64,000 nucleotides of DNA from Hymenobacter sp. BT188 (GCF_014333585.1 NZ_JACSCW010000004.1:372001-436000); one strand, 5' to 3'. Shown: positions 24,918-34,666, counted from the stretch's first letter. Notes: generated by a model from the letters alone, not told the origin. A program made the numbers and translations.

Positions 24918-24974
24918 ATGAAAAATGCCTTGTTTCTGGCCCGATGCTTGCTAATTAAGTATTCGAAAGAATAG
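24918..24974 (+). other. Possible 18-residue ORF ahead of an orphan terminator
   Basis: ATG at 24918 opens a frame reading MKNALFLARCLLIKYSKE and then TAG. It is the only short feature between the surface protein gene and the plus-strand terminator at 25004. It may instead be part of a small RNA. The surrounding 24675-25057 interval is very A/T-rich and holds nothing else I can identify. Confidence 0.2.
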
Positions 24975-25003
24975 TTTTTTTAGGTGTTTTGGTTGTGGAA
25001 AGG

Positions 25004-25029
25004 GGCCTCGCTAAGCGGGGCCTTTTTTT
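25004..25029 (+). terminator. Plus-strand intrinsic terminator without an obvious gene
   Basis: GGCCTCGC (25004-25011) pairs with GCGGGGCC (25015-25022), with one G-T wobble and a TAA loop, followed by seven T. No plus-strand gene ends nearby. Confidence 0.65.
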
Positions 25030-25057
25030 GTTTATCAGTTTCTCTTCCTTCTTGGAG

Positions 25058-25115
25058 TATTTGGCACAGAAAAAGCCCCCCAGGTATACTTGGGGGGCTT
25101 TTTCTGTGCCAAATA
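25058..25115. terminator. 58-bp near-perfect palindrome serving as terminator
   Basis: Two 25-nt arms, starting TATTTGGCACAGAAAAAG, are exact reverse complements. They flank a G-T pair and a central GTATAC, so the whole 58 bp is palindromic apart from one pair. It follows the stop of the minus-strand gene at 25128 and carries the GCCCCCC/GGGGGGC core. Confidence 0.8.
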
Positions 25116-25127
25116 TGCTATAGGGAA

Positions 25128-25514
25128 CTAGTGAATTACTCTAAGCTGATACTTAGGTTCTGTGCCGGCAGCGGTAGGTATCGTAAAGGCACCCACGCGG
25201 CTGGGGCCATATCCCAAGTTAACTTTCACAAACTCATCGCGCACGGGCAGTAGCTCAACAATCTCGCGACGAAGCAGATCCAAATCAGTAATCATATTAT
25301 TCAGGCGCTGTTGTAGCTCATCAGCATGCTGATCGAAGCTACCAGTAGGGGGGCGTTGTTCAAAGCCGTCGGCGGTGGGGGGAAGGTCTGATGTTGCCAG
25401 CGAGCGGGCTTCTATCTGTGCCTTTTCCAGTTCTTCCTCAGCTTCCAGATAGGCTTTAACTTTTTCTTCGAGTGGAATAAGGGCCGGATTTAGGTAGTCA
25501 AGGTTGCTGGCCAT
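25128..25514 (-). CDS. Hypothetical coiled-coil protein
   Basis: The 128-residue soluble protein begins MASNLDYLNPALIPLEEKVKAYL at the ATG at 25514, which is preferred to a start 31 codons upstream. Residues 14-40 and 65-95 have heptad-like Leu/Glu/Lys patterns (EEKVKAYLEAEEELEKAQIEA, DELQQRLNNMITDLDLLRRE) typical of coiled coils. A Pro/Gly/Asp-rich linker separates them and a short C-terminal tail, VGAFTIPTAAGTEPKYQLR, follows. No catalytic motif, signal peptide or membrane segment is visible. I do not recognise the family. Confidence 0.65.
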   Translation of the reverse strand: MASNLDYLNPALIPLEEKVKAYLEAEEELEKAQIEARSLATSDLPPTADGFEQRPPTGSFDQHADELQQRLNNMITDLDLLRREIVELLPVRDEFVKVNLGYGPSRVGAFTIPTAAGTEPKYQLRVIH

Positions 25515-25846
25515 AATGGGATAAAGTGAAAGTGGAGGTGTCTTTACAACGCAAATTGCAAAGGCAAGGATGCAATCTTGCAACAATAATACCTTGACAC
25601 CGACCAATTGGGGATACTAAAAAATTGACTTATTCCCTCCTAGGGATGAGTAATTATTTTTTTGTATAGGCATGTTATGAAACAAACTATCGCCATTTTA
25701 TCTTAAACGCTTAAGAATAATGTATCCTTTATCAATATCTGCTCGTAGAAAAAATACCGACATGAATTTTATTTTTTGTTGGTGTCATAATTAATGTTTT
25801 CTTTTGCCAAAGAAATTAATTTATTCCCCTTTCAAATCCTCCTAAA

Positions 25847-26083
25847 ATGGCCGCAGCAGATTTAAACAAACTACAGCAACTTCTTCAAAATGCGGAAGAT
25901 AATGAGATGGTATTAGCCCAGGTTCGTAAGAACATGGAAAAACTTACCAGCCTCATCAGCGAGACCAATGCGTTGCTGGACCCATCTTACACCCCTGAAC
26001 GCAAAGAGCGCAAGCCCCGCGCTGCTAGTACGGGAACCGGTGGCCGTCGTGGTCGCCCCAGAAAAGAGGCTGCGGCTGAGTAA
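25847..26083 (+). CDS. Small coiled-coil protein with a basic AT-hook-like C-terminus
   Basis: The 78-residue protein has an N-terminal helical half (LNKLQQLLQNAEDNEMVLAQV, heptad Leu pattern) and a C-terminal Arg/Lys-rich tail ending GGRRGRPRKEAAAE. The GRRGRPRK core is the AT-hook motif that binds the minor groove of A/T-rich DNA (family knowledge). Nucleoid association is possible but not shown. It follows an A/T-rich 330-nt interval (25515-25846) in which no other gene is evident, and it is followed by a terminator at 26107. Confidence 0.65.
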   Translation: MAAADLNKLQQLLQNAEDNEMVLAQVRKNMEKLTSLISETNALLDPSYTPERKERKPRAASTGTGGRRGRPRKEAAAE

Positions 26084-26106
26084 TTAAGCCCCCTGTTGCA
26101 TAAATT

Positions 26107-26144
26107 AAGAAGCCCTGGTCTTTAAGTTAGACTGGGGCTTCTTT
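26107..26144 (+). terminator. Intrinsic terminator after the AT-hook-like gene
   Basis: GAAGCCC-TG-GTCT pairs with AGAC-TG-GGGCTTC around a short loop, followed by a T-run. The 26145-26411 interval beyond it is A/T-rich and holds no gene I can support. Confidence 0.65.
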
Positions 26145-26411
26145 CATAAATCCCGATTATTGCATGAAGGTGTTTTTTAGGATTTAATAATATATAAAGA
26201 CCTGCCGGCAAGAAATTCTGCTGATGCTTATAGTCTAATAATGACCGAATCTCTGAAATATCAGGTCTAACAAAGTTGTCTCTTTGCTTGTATAAATTAA
26301 AAAGCCAACATTGGTAGCTGTTGATATCGTTTTGGTTTTTGTCTGCTGCCTTACGTTCCTACTTTTAAATAATTTATATCCTGTTGATGCAACTGCGCGT
26401 ATCTTCAACTT

Positions 26412-27164
26412 ATGACTTCTTCTGTTACTAACTCCGATCCGCTGGGCCACGCATTAACTGCTTATTTGCGTGGTGATGAATCTGCTACGCTTACGGTGCA
26501 CACCAACGTCAGTGAAGATGAGCCACTGCCCGCGAGTTATTTTTTTCGGTCGCTTTGGGAAATGCCTGAATTAGAGCGCCGCGCGCTTGAAGAATGTCAA
26601 GGTAGAATACTGGATTTGGGAGCCGGCGCGGGCGCACACGCATTAGAATTACAAAACCGAGGGTTTTCGGTGCGCGCCCTCGACGTATCGGCCGGCGCGG
26701 TGCAGGTGATGGAGGAGAGAGGCGTGCGTGAAGTAGCCCACCACAACCTTTTTGACATTCCCGCGAGCGGCGAACACTTTGATACTATTCTGATGCTGAT
26801 GAATGGCTTAGGCCTAGTTGGCACCCTTGATGGACTCGCGCGTTTTCTGAAACATGCACGCAGTTTTCTTGCGCCTGGGGGGCAAATTTTAGCCACTTCA
26901 TCAGATGTTGCCTACCTCTACGAAGACGAAGAGGGCGCCTTGCTCATTGATCTGAATGGCCCTTATTACGGCGAAATAGAATACGCCATGACGTATGAGG
27001 GCGAAACGGGCGCGCCTTTTCAGTGGCTGTTTGTGGAGGCCAGCATTTTGCAGGACTATGCCGAAGAAGCTGGCTATGAGCTGGAAATAATTGCTGAAGA
27101 CGATCAACAGCAGTATCTGGCTCGACTGACGCTGAGTGCCGGTGCACATCAGGCAAATCAGTAA
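26412..27164 (+). CDS. Class I SAM-dependent methyltransferase
   Basis: The 250-residue soluble protein has the Rossmann-fold SAM motif I, RILDLGAGAGAHALEL, at residues 65-80. Motif II-like VRALDVSAGAVQVM and motif IV-like FDTILMLMNGLGLVG follow, then a LAPGGQIL segment. These support a methyltransferase; the substrate is unknown. The N-terminal 55 residues look like an added helical region (EDEPLPASYFFRSL). It is convergent with anmK, with 12 nt between the stops. Confidence 0.85.
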   Translation: MTSSVTNSDPLGHALTAYLRGDESATLTVHTNVSEDEPLPASYFFRSLWEMPELERRALEECQGRILDLGAGAGAHALELQNRGFSVRALDVSAGAVQVMEERGVREVAHHNLFDIPASGEHFDTILMLMNGLGLVGTLDGLARFLKHARSFLAPGGQILATSSDVAYLYEDEEGALLIDLNGPYYGEIEYAMTYEGETGAPFQWLFVEASILQDYAEEAGYELEIIAEDDQQQYLARLTLSAGAHQANQ

Positions 27165-27176
27165 TCTAGACAGAGG

Positions 27177-28382
27177 CTACTGCGCGAACGAAATTTTGCC
27201 CATCGATACTGCTGGAATACCTGGCCGGCTGCTACCGAGCGGCGCATTGCTTCCTGCCAGGGTTTCATTTGCTAACACTGCGAAAAGGACGGCTTCTTTC
27301 GCGTCGGGATTGATTCCCAGGTCGTGGGTAGTAAGAAAGCGGCAATTAGGTAGCTGTAAGTGCAACGTCTTCATCAGCACTGGGTTGTGCATACCGCCGC
27401 CGCTGGCATATATGGTCAGCGGCGCATCGGAAGTCGGAAAGCAGCGCCGGATAGCCCGCACAATGCCCGCCGCGCTAAATTCGACGAGCGTAGCCAGCAG
27501 ATCGGCAGGGGAGAGGCCAACCGAGTTACTTTGTTGCTGGGCCTGTACTACGTAGTCGCGACTAAATAGCTCCGGTCCAGTGGTTTTAGGGAAGGCCGCG
27601 GCGTAAAATGGATGATTGAGCAATGCACGTAGCAGCAGCTCGTGCACCTGGCCCTGAGCCGCGATGGTGCCATCGACATCGTAGCTTTTATCGGGGAAAT
27701 AAAGCTGCGTGAACGCATCCAGAAGCGTATTGCCCGGGCCAACATCAGTCGAGAACATGGCCCCAACATCGAGGGAGCCAGGCAGAAACGTGAAGTTGGC
27801 GATGCCGCCCATATTGAGCAGGATGCGGTCTTCCCCGGCTTTGGAAAATAGTAGATAATCGCCATACACGGCCAGCGGCGCGCCTTCGCCGCCAGCGGCC
27901 ACGTGCTTTTGTCGAAAGTCGCTGATCGTGAGAATGCCGGTACGCACGGCCACATGGTCGCCATCGCCGATCTGAAGCGTGGCGTTCGGGAAATTGGATT
28001 TGCCGTGCTGACTTTTGGGAGCATGAAACACCGTTTGGCCATGACTGGCGATGCAATCCACTTCCTGGGGGGTAATTTTCCAGGTGCGCAAGCAGTCCAG
28101 AACTATATCAGCGTGCAGCAGCGCTACCCAGGGGTTGAGAAGGCACAAATGTTCAAAGTCGATGGTGCTTTTGGCAAACACCCGCCTGATTTCTGCTTTC
28201 ACCTCCTCCGTGTACGGCACCGTGGCAAACTGTTCTACCTGCACTTGGGTAGCTGGTCCACTGCCCTCAAACCGGCACAGCGCCACATCAAGACCATCAA
28301 GCGAGGTGCCCGACATCAGGCCAATGATACGCCGCTGGGGCTTTTGGGCAATAGTGATGAGGTGGTGCAGGTTAGGATTCAT
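27177..28382 (-). CDS. anmK: Anhydro-N-acetylmuramic acid kinase
   Basis: The 401-residue ASKHA kinase recycles peptidoglycan by phosphorylating and hydrolysing 1,6-anhydroMurNAc to MurNAc-6-phosphate. Family motifs are clear: RIIGLMSGTSLDGLDVALC (phosphate-1 loop), CIASHGQTVFHAP, ATLQIGDGDHVAVRTG, RILLNMGGIANFTFLPG and STDVGPGNTLLDAF. The C-terminal YASGGGMHNPVLMKTL completes the adenosine pocket. The ATG at 28382 (MNPNLHH) is preferred to an upstream TTG. The two GG(M) glycine-rich turns are intact, so it should be active. Confidence 0.93.
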   Translation of the reverse strand: MNPNLHHLITIAQKPQRRIIGLMSGTSLDGLDVALCRFEGSGPATQVQVEQFATVPYTEEVKAEIRRVFAKSTIDFEHLCLLNPWVALLHADIVLDCLRTWKITPQEVDCIASHGQTVFHAPKSQHGKSNFPNATLQIGDGDHVAVRTGILTISDFRQKHVAAGGEGAPLAVYGDYLLFSKAGEDRILLNMGGIANFTFLPGSLDVGAMFSTDVGPGNTLLDAFTQLYFPDKSYDVDGTIAAQGQVHELLLRALLNHPFYAAAFPKTTGPELFSRDYVVQAQQQSNSVGLSPADLLATLVEFSAAGIVRAIRRCFPTSDAPLTIYASGGGMHNPVLMKTLHLQLPNCRFLTTHDLGINPDAKEAVLFAVLANETLAGSNAPLGSSRPGIPAVSMGKISFAQ

Positions 28383-28672
28383 AGGCGGGTAAAAGTGGGG
28401 CAAACATTCAGGGAGTCCAAATTGAGGTTGGTAGGAACAAGGTCAGATGGGCTGAATCAACTGGAATAAGCCTAAGATATTCGGTGTCTAGCTAAAGACC
28501 TGGGCTCAAAAAGCCCCCCAGTGCTCTTCTGTAGAACTTTTTTGTGACTTCTCAAACCAGGTATTACTGGGCAGGTAATCAGCGTGTTGGTTCAGGACTC
28601 ACCGCCGACAACTAGAAAGGGCCTAATTTGCCCCCCAAACTCCGTCAAACGAAAACCCGCTTATTCCCCCGA

Positions 28673-29125
28673 ATGTCTGTTTACGAAAAAACCTTTACCG
28701 TACGCTGGGCCGATATGGACCCCAACGTGCATATGCGTCACTCCGCCTACACCGATTACGCTGCCCAAGTACGCCTCGATTTTCTGGCTGATCAGGGCTT
28801 TACCATGCGCCGCTTTGCTGAATTGCGCATTGGCCCCATTCTGTTCCGAGAAGACACCCGTTTTCTTAAGGAAATAGGCATCAGCGAGACCATCCGGGTG
28901 ACGGCCGAATTGGGTGGGCTGAGCGCCGACGGCAGCCGGTGGCGCATTATTCATACAATATACAAAGCCGATGGACGTATGGCGGCTACCGTATCGGTAG
29001 ATGGCGCGTGGCTCGACCTCAGCCTGCGAAAGCTCACGATACCCCCGGCCGAGATGGTGGAGGCATTTCAGCACGTGACGCGCCATGAAACTTACGCCGA
29101 TATCGTGAGAGAGAAGAAGGAATAG
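28673..29125 (+). CDS. Acyl-CoA thioesterase (hotdog fold)
   Basis: The 150-residue protein has the 4HBT thioesterase pattern: TVRWADMDPNVHMRHSAYTDYAAQVRLDFL, where WxDxDxxxHMxHxxY is the catalytic/acyl-binding stretch (Asp13 region), followed by an FREDTRFLKEI beta strand. It likely hydrolyses acyl-CoA or a related thioester. The ATG at 28673 (MSVYEKTF) is preferred to an upstream TTG at 28628. That TTG lies inside a copy of the iterated GCCCCCC motif. The preceding 290-nt interval (28383-28672) holds two copies of that motif and no gene. Confidence 0.82.
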   Translation: MSVYEKTFTVRWADMDPNVHMRHSAYTDYAAQVRLDFLADQGFTMRRFAELRIGPILFREDTRFLKEIGISETIRVTAELGGLSADGSRWRIIHTIYKADGRMAATVSVDGAWLDLSLRKLTIPPAEMVEAFQHVTRHETYADIVREKKE

Positions 29126-29134
29126 AACTCTGGG

Positions 29135-29719
29135 TTATGTTGTCTGATTCTCTTTATGAGCTACCACTATCGGCGGTGGCATGGCCGCAACTGCTTGCGC
29201 AATTCGACTTACCTGCCGCTGATGGTGTAGCACATGGTCAACCATAAAATCCAGGGTTTGGTAAATGGTAAGCATACCAGACCGTGGGTGCTTGAAAATG
29301 GCTCGGTTCAGGAGCTTGGAAGGATATTCATTCAAGGTGCGCTCCAGCTTACGGCGCACGCTTTCCCACTCGGCCCGCAACATAGGCAAGGGTGGGACCT
29401 CATCGGGCGTCAGTCCTTTGAGCTTGGAAGGGGCGGCGAAGCGCAGAAAAGGCAGGCGCAGCAGCACTCGCAGCAAGGTGGCCCGCAAAAAGCCCCCCAC
29501 ACCCGCTTCCTCCAAATCCTCCGTCTGCGCCAGCTTTTTGTCGATGTATTGATTAATGCCCGTTTCGGAGACCAGCAGGTGATGTACCACCTGTACCGCC
29601 GACCATTGTCCGGGACCGGGCGAGATGCTGGCTCGTTCGCCCAGTAACTCTACCTGCACTAGAAGTTGATTGGTAGCTCGTTCAAGCTGCTCAAAACGTA
29701 GATTCAGACGATGATTCAT
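29135..29719 (-). CDS. DinB family protein
   Basis: The 194-residue protein begins with LNLRFEQLERATNQLL and PGQWSAVQVVHHLLVSETGINQYIDKKL. This gives the first metal-binding His of the DinB/YfiT four-helix fold. A second His-rich stretch, LDFMVDHVLHHQRQVSRI, lies at the C-terminus. These fit a metal-dependent thiol-transferase-like DinB protein of unknown substrate. The ATG at 29719 (MNHRLNLR) is preferred to a start 31 codons upstream. Its stop is 9 nt from the convergent thioesterase stop. Confidence 0.75.
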   Translation of the reverse strand: MNHRLNLRFEQLERATNQLLVQVELLGERASISPGPGQWSAVQVVHHLLVSETGINQYIDKKLAQTEDLEEAGVGGFLRATLLRVLLRLPFLRFAAPSKLKGLTPDEVPPLPMLRAEWESVRRKLERTLNEYPSKLLNRAIFKHPRSGMLTIYQTLDFMVDHVLHHQRQVSRIAQAVAAMPPPIVVAHKENQTT

Positions 29720-29872
29720 GGTTGTAGTGCGCGGGAATGGAAGGTTACGCACAGCGGCGTAGCTTTGGCAAAAGATACGCAAAATATGCCCCCCAAGTAA
29801 GTCCTGCGTCATTCGTCAGGGGCGCGAATAGAGCTGGAAAGAAGCGTTGCGTATAAAGTCCGCGATTAAATT

Positions 29873-31267
29873 ATGAGTTGGAATAAGGTACAAGATTTCC
29901 TGCGTAGCCCGCTGGCAGTTGGGTGGCGAATAGCGTTTGTGTGGCTTGTTTATCTGATCTATCTTCCCTTCAACGACTTTCAGGGCGGTAATCTTCAGCA
30001 TGACGCCGTTCAATATTGGGTAATGGCGGTGAAATTTCAGCGGCACCACCAGTCATTTTCACTGCTGTACTACGACGATCCGCTTCGGGGGTATGTAGGG
30101 CCGCTAATGATGTTTCCGGCGCTGGCGTTTCGTTTTTTTACCGATTGCTCTATGCTCACGGCCGCCAAGATGCTGGGCTCCGTGTGGGCTGCTGTCCTGT
30201 TCGGGTTCTTGATTCCTGGCTTATGGACGAGTATCACTGGCCGTCGGATTATAGCAGGACGCTGGCTGCTGCTGGTGTTAGTAGGCTTTATTTTTTGGCG
30301 TGACTTCTTCAGTTTCACCCTCACCGATATGCCCGCGCTGGGTACGTTGCTGCTGAGCCTGTGGCTGTTGAACCGGCCGGGACTGCTGGCTTGGCTATTG
30401 GCCGGGCTGAGCATCGCTGCTACCTTCAATATGCGCCCCGTATACCTGCTAAGCTTGCTGCCATTTTTGGGCCTAGCAATTTGGTGGAGCCACCGGCATT
30501 CTTCCCAGACCACCGGCTGGCGTTGGGCCGCCCTCATCGTTGGTATGGCGCTCACCCTTGGCCCGCAGTGGGCTATCAACCGCATTCATTTTCATGAAAA
30601 CACCCCCCTGACGCTGGCTCGGATGGAAGGTCACAAAGAATCATTTTACTTAAAACAGCTTGCCTGGGGAACACGCGTGCAGCTATATGATGGAGCTTTA
30701 ACTTATCCAGGCGCTTTACCTTATGCTGATCAGTCGGGGGTGAAGCTGTTTGAACGGTTGAAGCAGCGGGAATACACGTCGTATGCACAGTATCTGCAAC
30801 TGGTAGCTCAGCAGCCCGTCGATTTTTTCCTGCGCTACTCTCGCCATCTGTTCAATGGACTGGACATCCGGTATCCAACCCCTTACCGATTGACGGCAAA
30901 TAGTCCGGAATCACTGCCCTTAAAGCTTCTGAATTATGTGCTAATAGCGCTGGCCCTCACCACCATCCGGCCCAAGCAGCTGCGCCAGCAACACTACTGG
31001 GTATTGCTGGCGCTCCTGTTGCCTTGTGCCGCAGCTATTCCTACTGCTATTGAGAACCGATTTTTACTGCCGCTCCATCTGCTTCTGCTCAGCGCAGTAG
31101 TATTCCTTTTTTCACCCTCCGAGTGGTGGCTTCGGTTTCGTTCACGCCCGGCATTGAGTGCATTAGCTGCGCTTGGGCTCGTATTATGGGTGGCAGGATG
31201 TTGGTGGCTGTCGGAAGCGGTGGGTCAAACAATCTGCCCTGGCTGCGTCACTAAGCTGCTGTATTAG
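29873..31267 (+). CDS. Multi-spanning membrane protein, glycosyltransferase-39-like
   Basis: The 464-residue protein has about ten hydrophobic helices and little soluble sequence. Its first loop holds LQHDAVQYWVMAVKFQ (Asp in an external loop), and later loops hold ALTYPGALPYADQSG and YSRHLFNGLDIRYPTPYR. An Asp in loop 1 and the topology fit GT-C/PMT-type glycosyltransferases that use lipid-linked sugars; I cannot name the family with certainty. It is a single gene ahead of a strong terminator at 31278. Confidence 0.5.
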   Translation: MSWNKVQDFLRSPLAVGWRIAFVWLVYLIYLPFNDFQGGNLQHDAVQYWVMAVKFQRHHQSFSLLYYDDPLRGYVGPLMMFPALAFRFFTDCSMLTAAKMLGSVWAAVLFGFLIPGLWTSITGRRIIAGRWLLLVLVGFIFWRDFFSFTLTDMPALGTLLLSLWLLNRPGLLAWLLAGLSIAATFNMRPVYLLSLLPFLGLAIWWSHRHSSQTTGWRWAALIVGMALTLGPQWAINRIHFHENTPLTLARMEGHKESFYLKQLAWGTRVQLYDGALTYPGALPYADQSGVKLFERLKQREYTSYAQYLQLVAQQPVDFFLRYSRHLFNGLDIRYPTPYRLTANSPESLPLKLLNYVLIALALTTIRPKQLRQQHYWVLLALLLPCAAAIPTAIENRFLLPLHLLLLSAVVFLFSPSEWWLRFRSRPALSALAALGLVLWVAGCWWLSEAVGQTICPGCVTKLLY

Positions 31268-31277
31268 GAAAGGTATC

Positions 31278-31313
31278 AAAAAAGCCCCCCAACTGCTGTT
31301 GGGGGGCTTTTTT
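31278..31313. terminator. Intrinsic terminator with GCCCCCC arms
   Basis: AAAAAAGCCCCCCAAC pairs with GTTGGGGGGCTTTTTT. It lies between the membrane protein stop and the convergent pdhB stop and can serve both. Confidence 0.9.
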
Positions 31314-31341
31314 GTATAAACTGAGTTCAGGAAAGCTTGCT

Positions 31342-32325
<984 letters not shown>

Positions 32326-32468
32326 AGTTATTCTGGTTAACGAAATCGAAAGGTCAGAGACAGAAAAGCCGGCGCTACACCGGCGCGTAAAGCTACAACG
32401 CACAGGGCGCCGGGGCAAATGAAGGATGGAAGAACGAGCTTCCTAATTAGAAGCGATGCTTTAGATCC

Positions 32469-34277
32469 TTACCGCAGCGCCTCCAAAAATGCCTTCGACC
32501 TAGCATAGCTACTAAACTCCATATCCTCCACGGCGCGCTGGGCATAAGCCCGATCCAAGGCCACAGCCTGACGCAGCCGCTCTCCTACAAGGCTCTCGTT
32601 GCGGGCGCGGGCCGCTACTACGGCTAGGCAGTAGTAAGCCATTGCATCATCAGGCTTCAACGATAAGGCTTCCTGGTATAAGGTTGTAGCGCCTTCATAA
32701 TTCTGCTTAATCAGGTAGATCAAGGCCAAATTCATGGTGTTCTGGTAAGATTTGCCGCTGAAGCTGAGGCTGCGCAAAGCGTCGTCGAGCTGACCAATTT
32801 CGATTTCCAGCGCAGCTTTATCCGCAAAAACCTTCTCTAGCACGGGGCGCGGTCCGCCGAGCTTAATGGCGTAATCATAGCTCTGAAGTGCCTCAAGCTG
32901 ATCGCCAGCGCGGTGATAAGCGGTTGCTACTCGGAAGAACAGCTCAGCCGTGGGGTTACGATGAGCGGCCAACGTGAAATAAGTAGCCGCCCGGCGCTGG
33001 TAGGCCCGGCGCGACTTGTTGGTTATTTCTTTTTCAGAGCGCTGCAAGAGCACCGCCGCCAAGTTATAATAAGCCTCCCAGCGGCCGGTAGTGGCTACAG
33101 CGGTTTCATAAATGCGCTGTTTCTCGGCGAGTAGGGGCGTGAGCGTAGCGGAATAACGCAGCTCCTCCGGCGTGAGAGCATCCGTTTCGGCCGCTTTTTC
33201 AACAATCTTCTTGGAGAGCAGATATACCTCAGAATCATAGCGGGGCGGAGCGGTGTACTGCACGGCTACCGTACCGAAGCGCAACACCGGGTACACGTAA
33301 TCTTCGAGGTAATCATAAAAGGATAAGGTGTGAAGCCGCTTTTCCTTCTGTGCAAAAGAGCCCCGCGTATCGTTCACAATCTGTACAACGGAATCAATTT
33401 GCTCGGGCTTGAGGGCTGATTCCTGCACTTTGCTCAGAAATAAATCCCAGCGCTGCCGATAAGCCTGCGTTTCAAATACGATGCTGCGCACCGAATTATG
33501 ATACGAAAAACCGTCGACGCGCTGCTTGTAGTATTTGGCCAGAGCCTGAACCCGCCGGTCGGCCAGGCGCGGGTCGTGGGCATCAAGAGAGTCGGGAGAG
33601 TGACCAGCCACAATCATGACCCGCTCGGTGCGCTGGTTGGAGTCGATAAAGTCTTCCAGCGCGGCCACGTTAGTGCCCAAATAGTTGCGAATAGCCGACT
33701 TTCCGGCATCGAAGAAAAATGGCAGTATGCGAGTACCGCTGCGATCATTGCTAACCGTTTCGGGTAGCACATCCAAGGTCGAATCCTGACGTACCACGAG
33801 GCGGGCGGTAGTCACGATGCCCCGAGCCAGCGGAAGCTCATTGCCTTTTACCATTTTGCCCCCCGGCTTGAGGCGGCGCGCATCGGGGCGGGCTATCAGC
33901 GTGCCAGGGCTTTTGCGCGGCGTGTACGGAAAGGAAAACTGCTTGGTAATAACTAGCTTATTCTTATCCTGCTCGTCGTACAGATACTCGCCCGAAACAA
34001 AAGTAATGCGACCCAGCGTATCCTGCTGCAAGCCATTTCCGTAGCGGTAGCTGAGGTCGAGATTATAGGCTTTGCCTTTGCGTAAGTGCTTGGCTGGCAC
34101 GCGGGCCGTTACTTCAAACAGCACGTTTTCGCCGTTACTTTCCAGCACCGCCGGCTGCACACGCACTTCCTGACCTTCTTGCGCAACCTTTAGCATCCGC
34201 GGTAGCGTACAACCCGGTAGCGCCACGATCGTTAGGCAGACAAAAGCTGGTAGAAGCGAGCGAAAAGCATCTTTCAT
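32469..34277 (-). CDS. Outer-membrane lipoprotein with OmpA-like and TPR domains
   Basis: The 602-residue protein has a lipobox VALPGC (Cys23). Residues 25-180 hold a beta-rich region with LDLSYRYGNGL. Residues 185-270 hold an OmpA/MotB-type peptidoglycan-binding stretch (ILPFFFDAGKSAIRN, AGHSPDSLDAHDPRLADRRVQALAKY). TPR-like helical repeats fill the C-terminal 230 residues (AAVLLQRSEKEITNKSR, ATAYHRAGDQLEALQSYDYAI, LALIYLIKQNYEGATTLYQEAL). It probably anchors an outer-membrane complex to peptidoglycan. Type IX secretion uses proteins with this kind of OmpA/TPR layout, but that link is not shown here. Confidence 0.7.
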   Translation of the reverse strand: MKDAFRSLLPAFVCLTIVALPGCTLPRMLKVAQEGQEVRVQPAVLESNGENVLFEVTARVPAKHLRKGKAYNLDLSYRYGNGLQQDTLGRITFVSGEYLYDEQDKNKLVITKQFSFPYTPRKSPGTLIARPDARRLKPGGKMVKGNELPLARGIVTTARLVVRQDSTLDVLPETVSNDRSGTRILPFFFDAGKSAIRNYLGTNVAALEDFIDSNQRTERVMIVAGHSPDSLDAHDPRLADRRVQALAKYYKQRVDGFSYHNSVRSIVFETQAYRQRWDLFLSKVQESALKPEQIDSVVQIVNDTRGSFAQKEKRLHTLSFYDYLEDYVYPVLRFGTVAVQYTAPPRYDSEVYLLSKKIVEKAAETDALTPEELRYSATLTPLLAEKQRIYETAVATTGRWEAYYNLAAVLLQRSEKEITNKSRRAYQRRAATYFTLAAHRNPTAELFFRVATAYHRAGDQLEALQSYDYAIKLGGPRPVLEKVFADKAALEIEIGQLDDALRSLSFSGKSYQNTMNLALIYLIKQNYEGATTLYQEALSLKPDDAMAYYCLAVVAARARNESLVGERLRQAVALDRAYAQRAVEDMEFSSYARSKAFLEALR

Positions 34278-34447
34278 AGATCTATTTAAAGGCGGAAAGC
34301 CGGGTTATCGAATTGAAGCAACAAACGCAAAACTCGGTTTTGCCGGCTAAAATTGCTTGCTAGTTACAGCACGCAGCTTGATGTTCGGTGCTTTTATCGT
34401 TATTTTGACCAATCATAGCCTGTGTAAGGGCTTCATACTGAGGAGCA

Positions 34448-34666
34448 ATGAGACAATTAACCGACTTCATCGAAAAGCAGAGCTTCGGGGTCTGCAATGC
34501 CTTGGGGAACCGGCTGGGCTTCTCCACGAGCAGCGTGCGATTATCATTCGTCTATGCTTCTTTCTTCACCTTCGGATCGCCGGTAGTATTATACTTTGCG
34601 CTGGCTTTCTGGATGAACGTGCGCCGCGCGTTGCGGCGGCAGCGGAGCACCGTCTGGGATTTGTAG
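34448..34666 (+). CDS. PspC domain protein
   Basis: The 72-residue protein has a short basic N-terminus, the PspC core FGVCNALGNRLGFSTSSVRL (GVCxGLAxxxxxxxxxVR pattern), a membrane segment around residues 35-55, and a basic tail RRALRRQR. PspC-domain proteins are small inner-membrane proteins that respond to envelope stress in other bacteria. It overlaps the 3' end of the GT2 gene on the opposite strand by 78 nt (34589-34666). Both proteins read as real, so this is a convergent overlap. Confidence 0.75.
   Translation: MRQLTDFIEKQSFGVCNALGNRLGFSTSSVRLSFVYASFFTFGSPVVLYFALAFWMNVRRALRRQRSTVWDL

Noticed and set aside
28507..28545. AAAAAGCCCCCCAG...CTTTTTT after the anmK promoter region, considered as a terminator
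   Set aside because: The right half does not pair with the GCCCCCC arm; it is counted as a single copy of the iterated motif.
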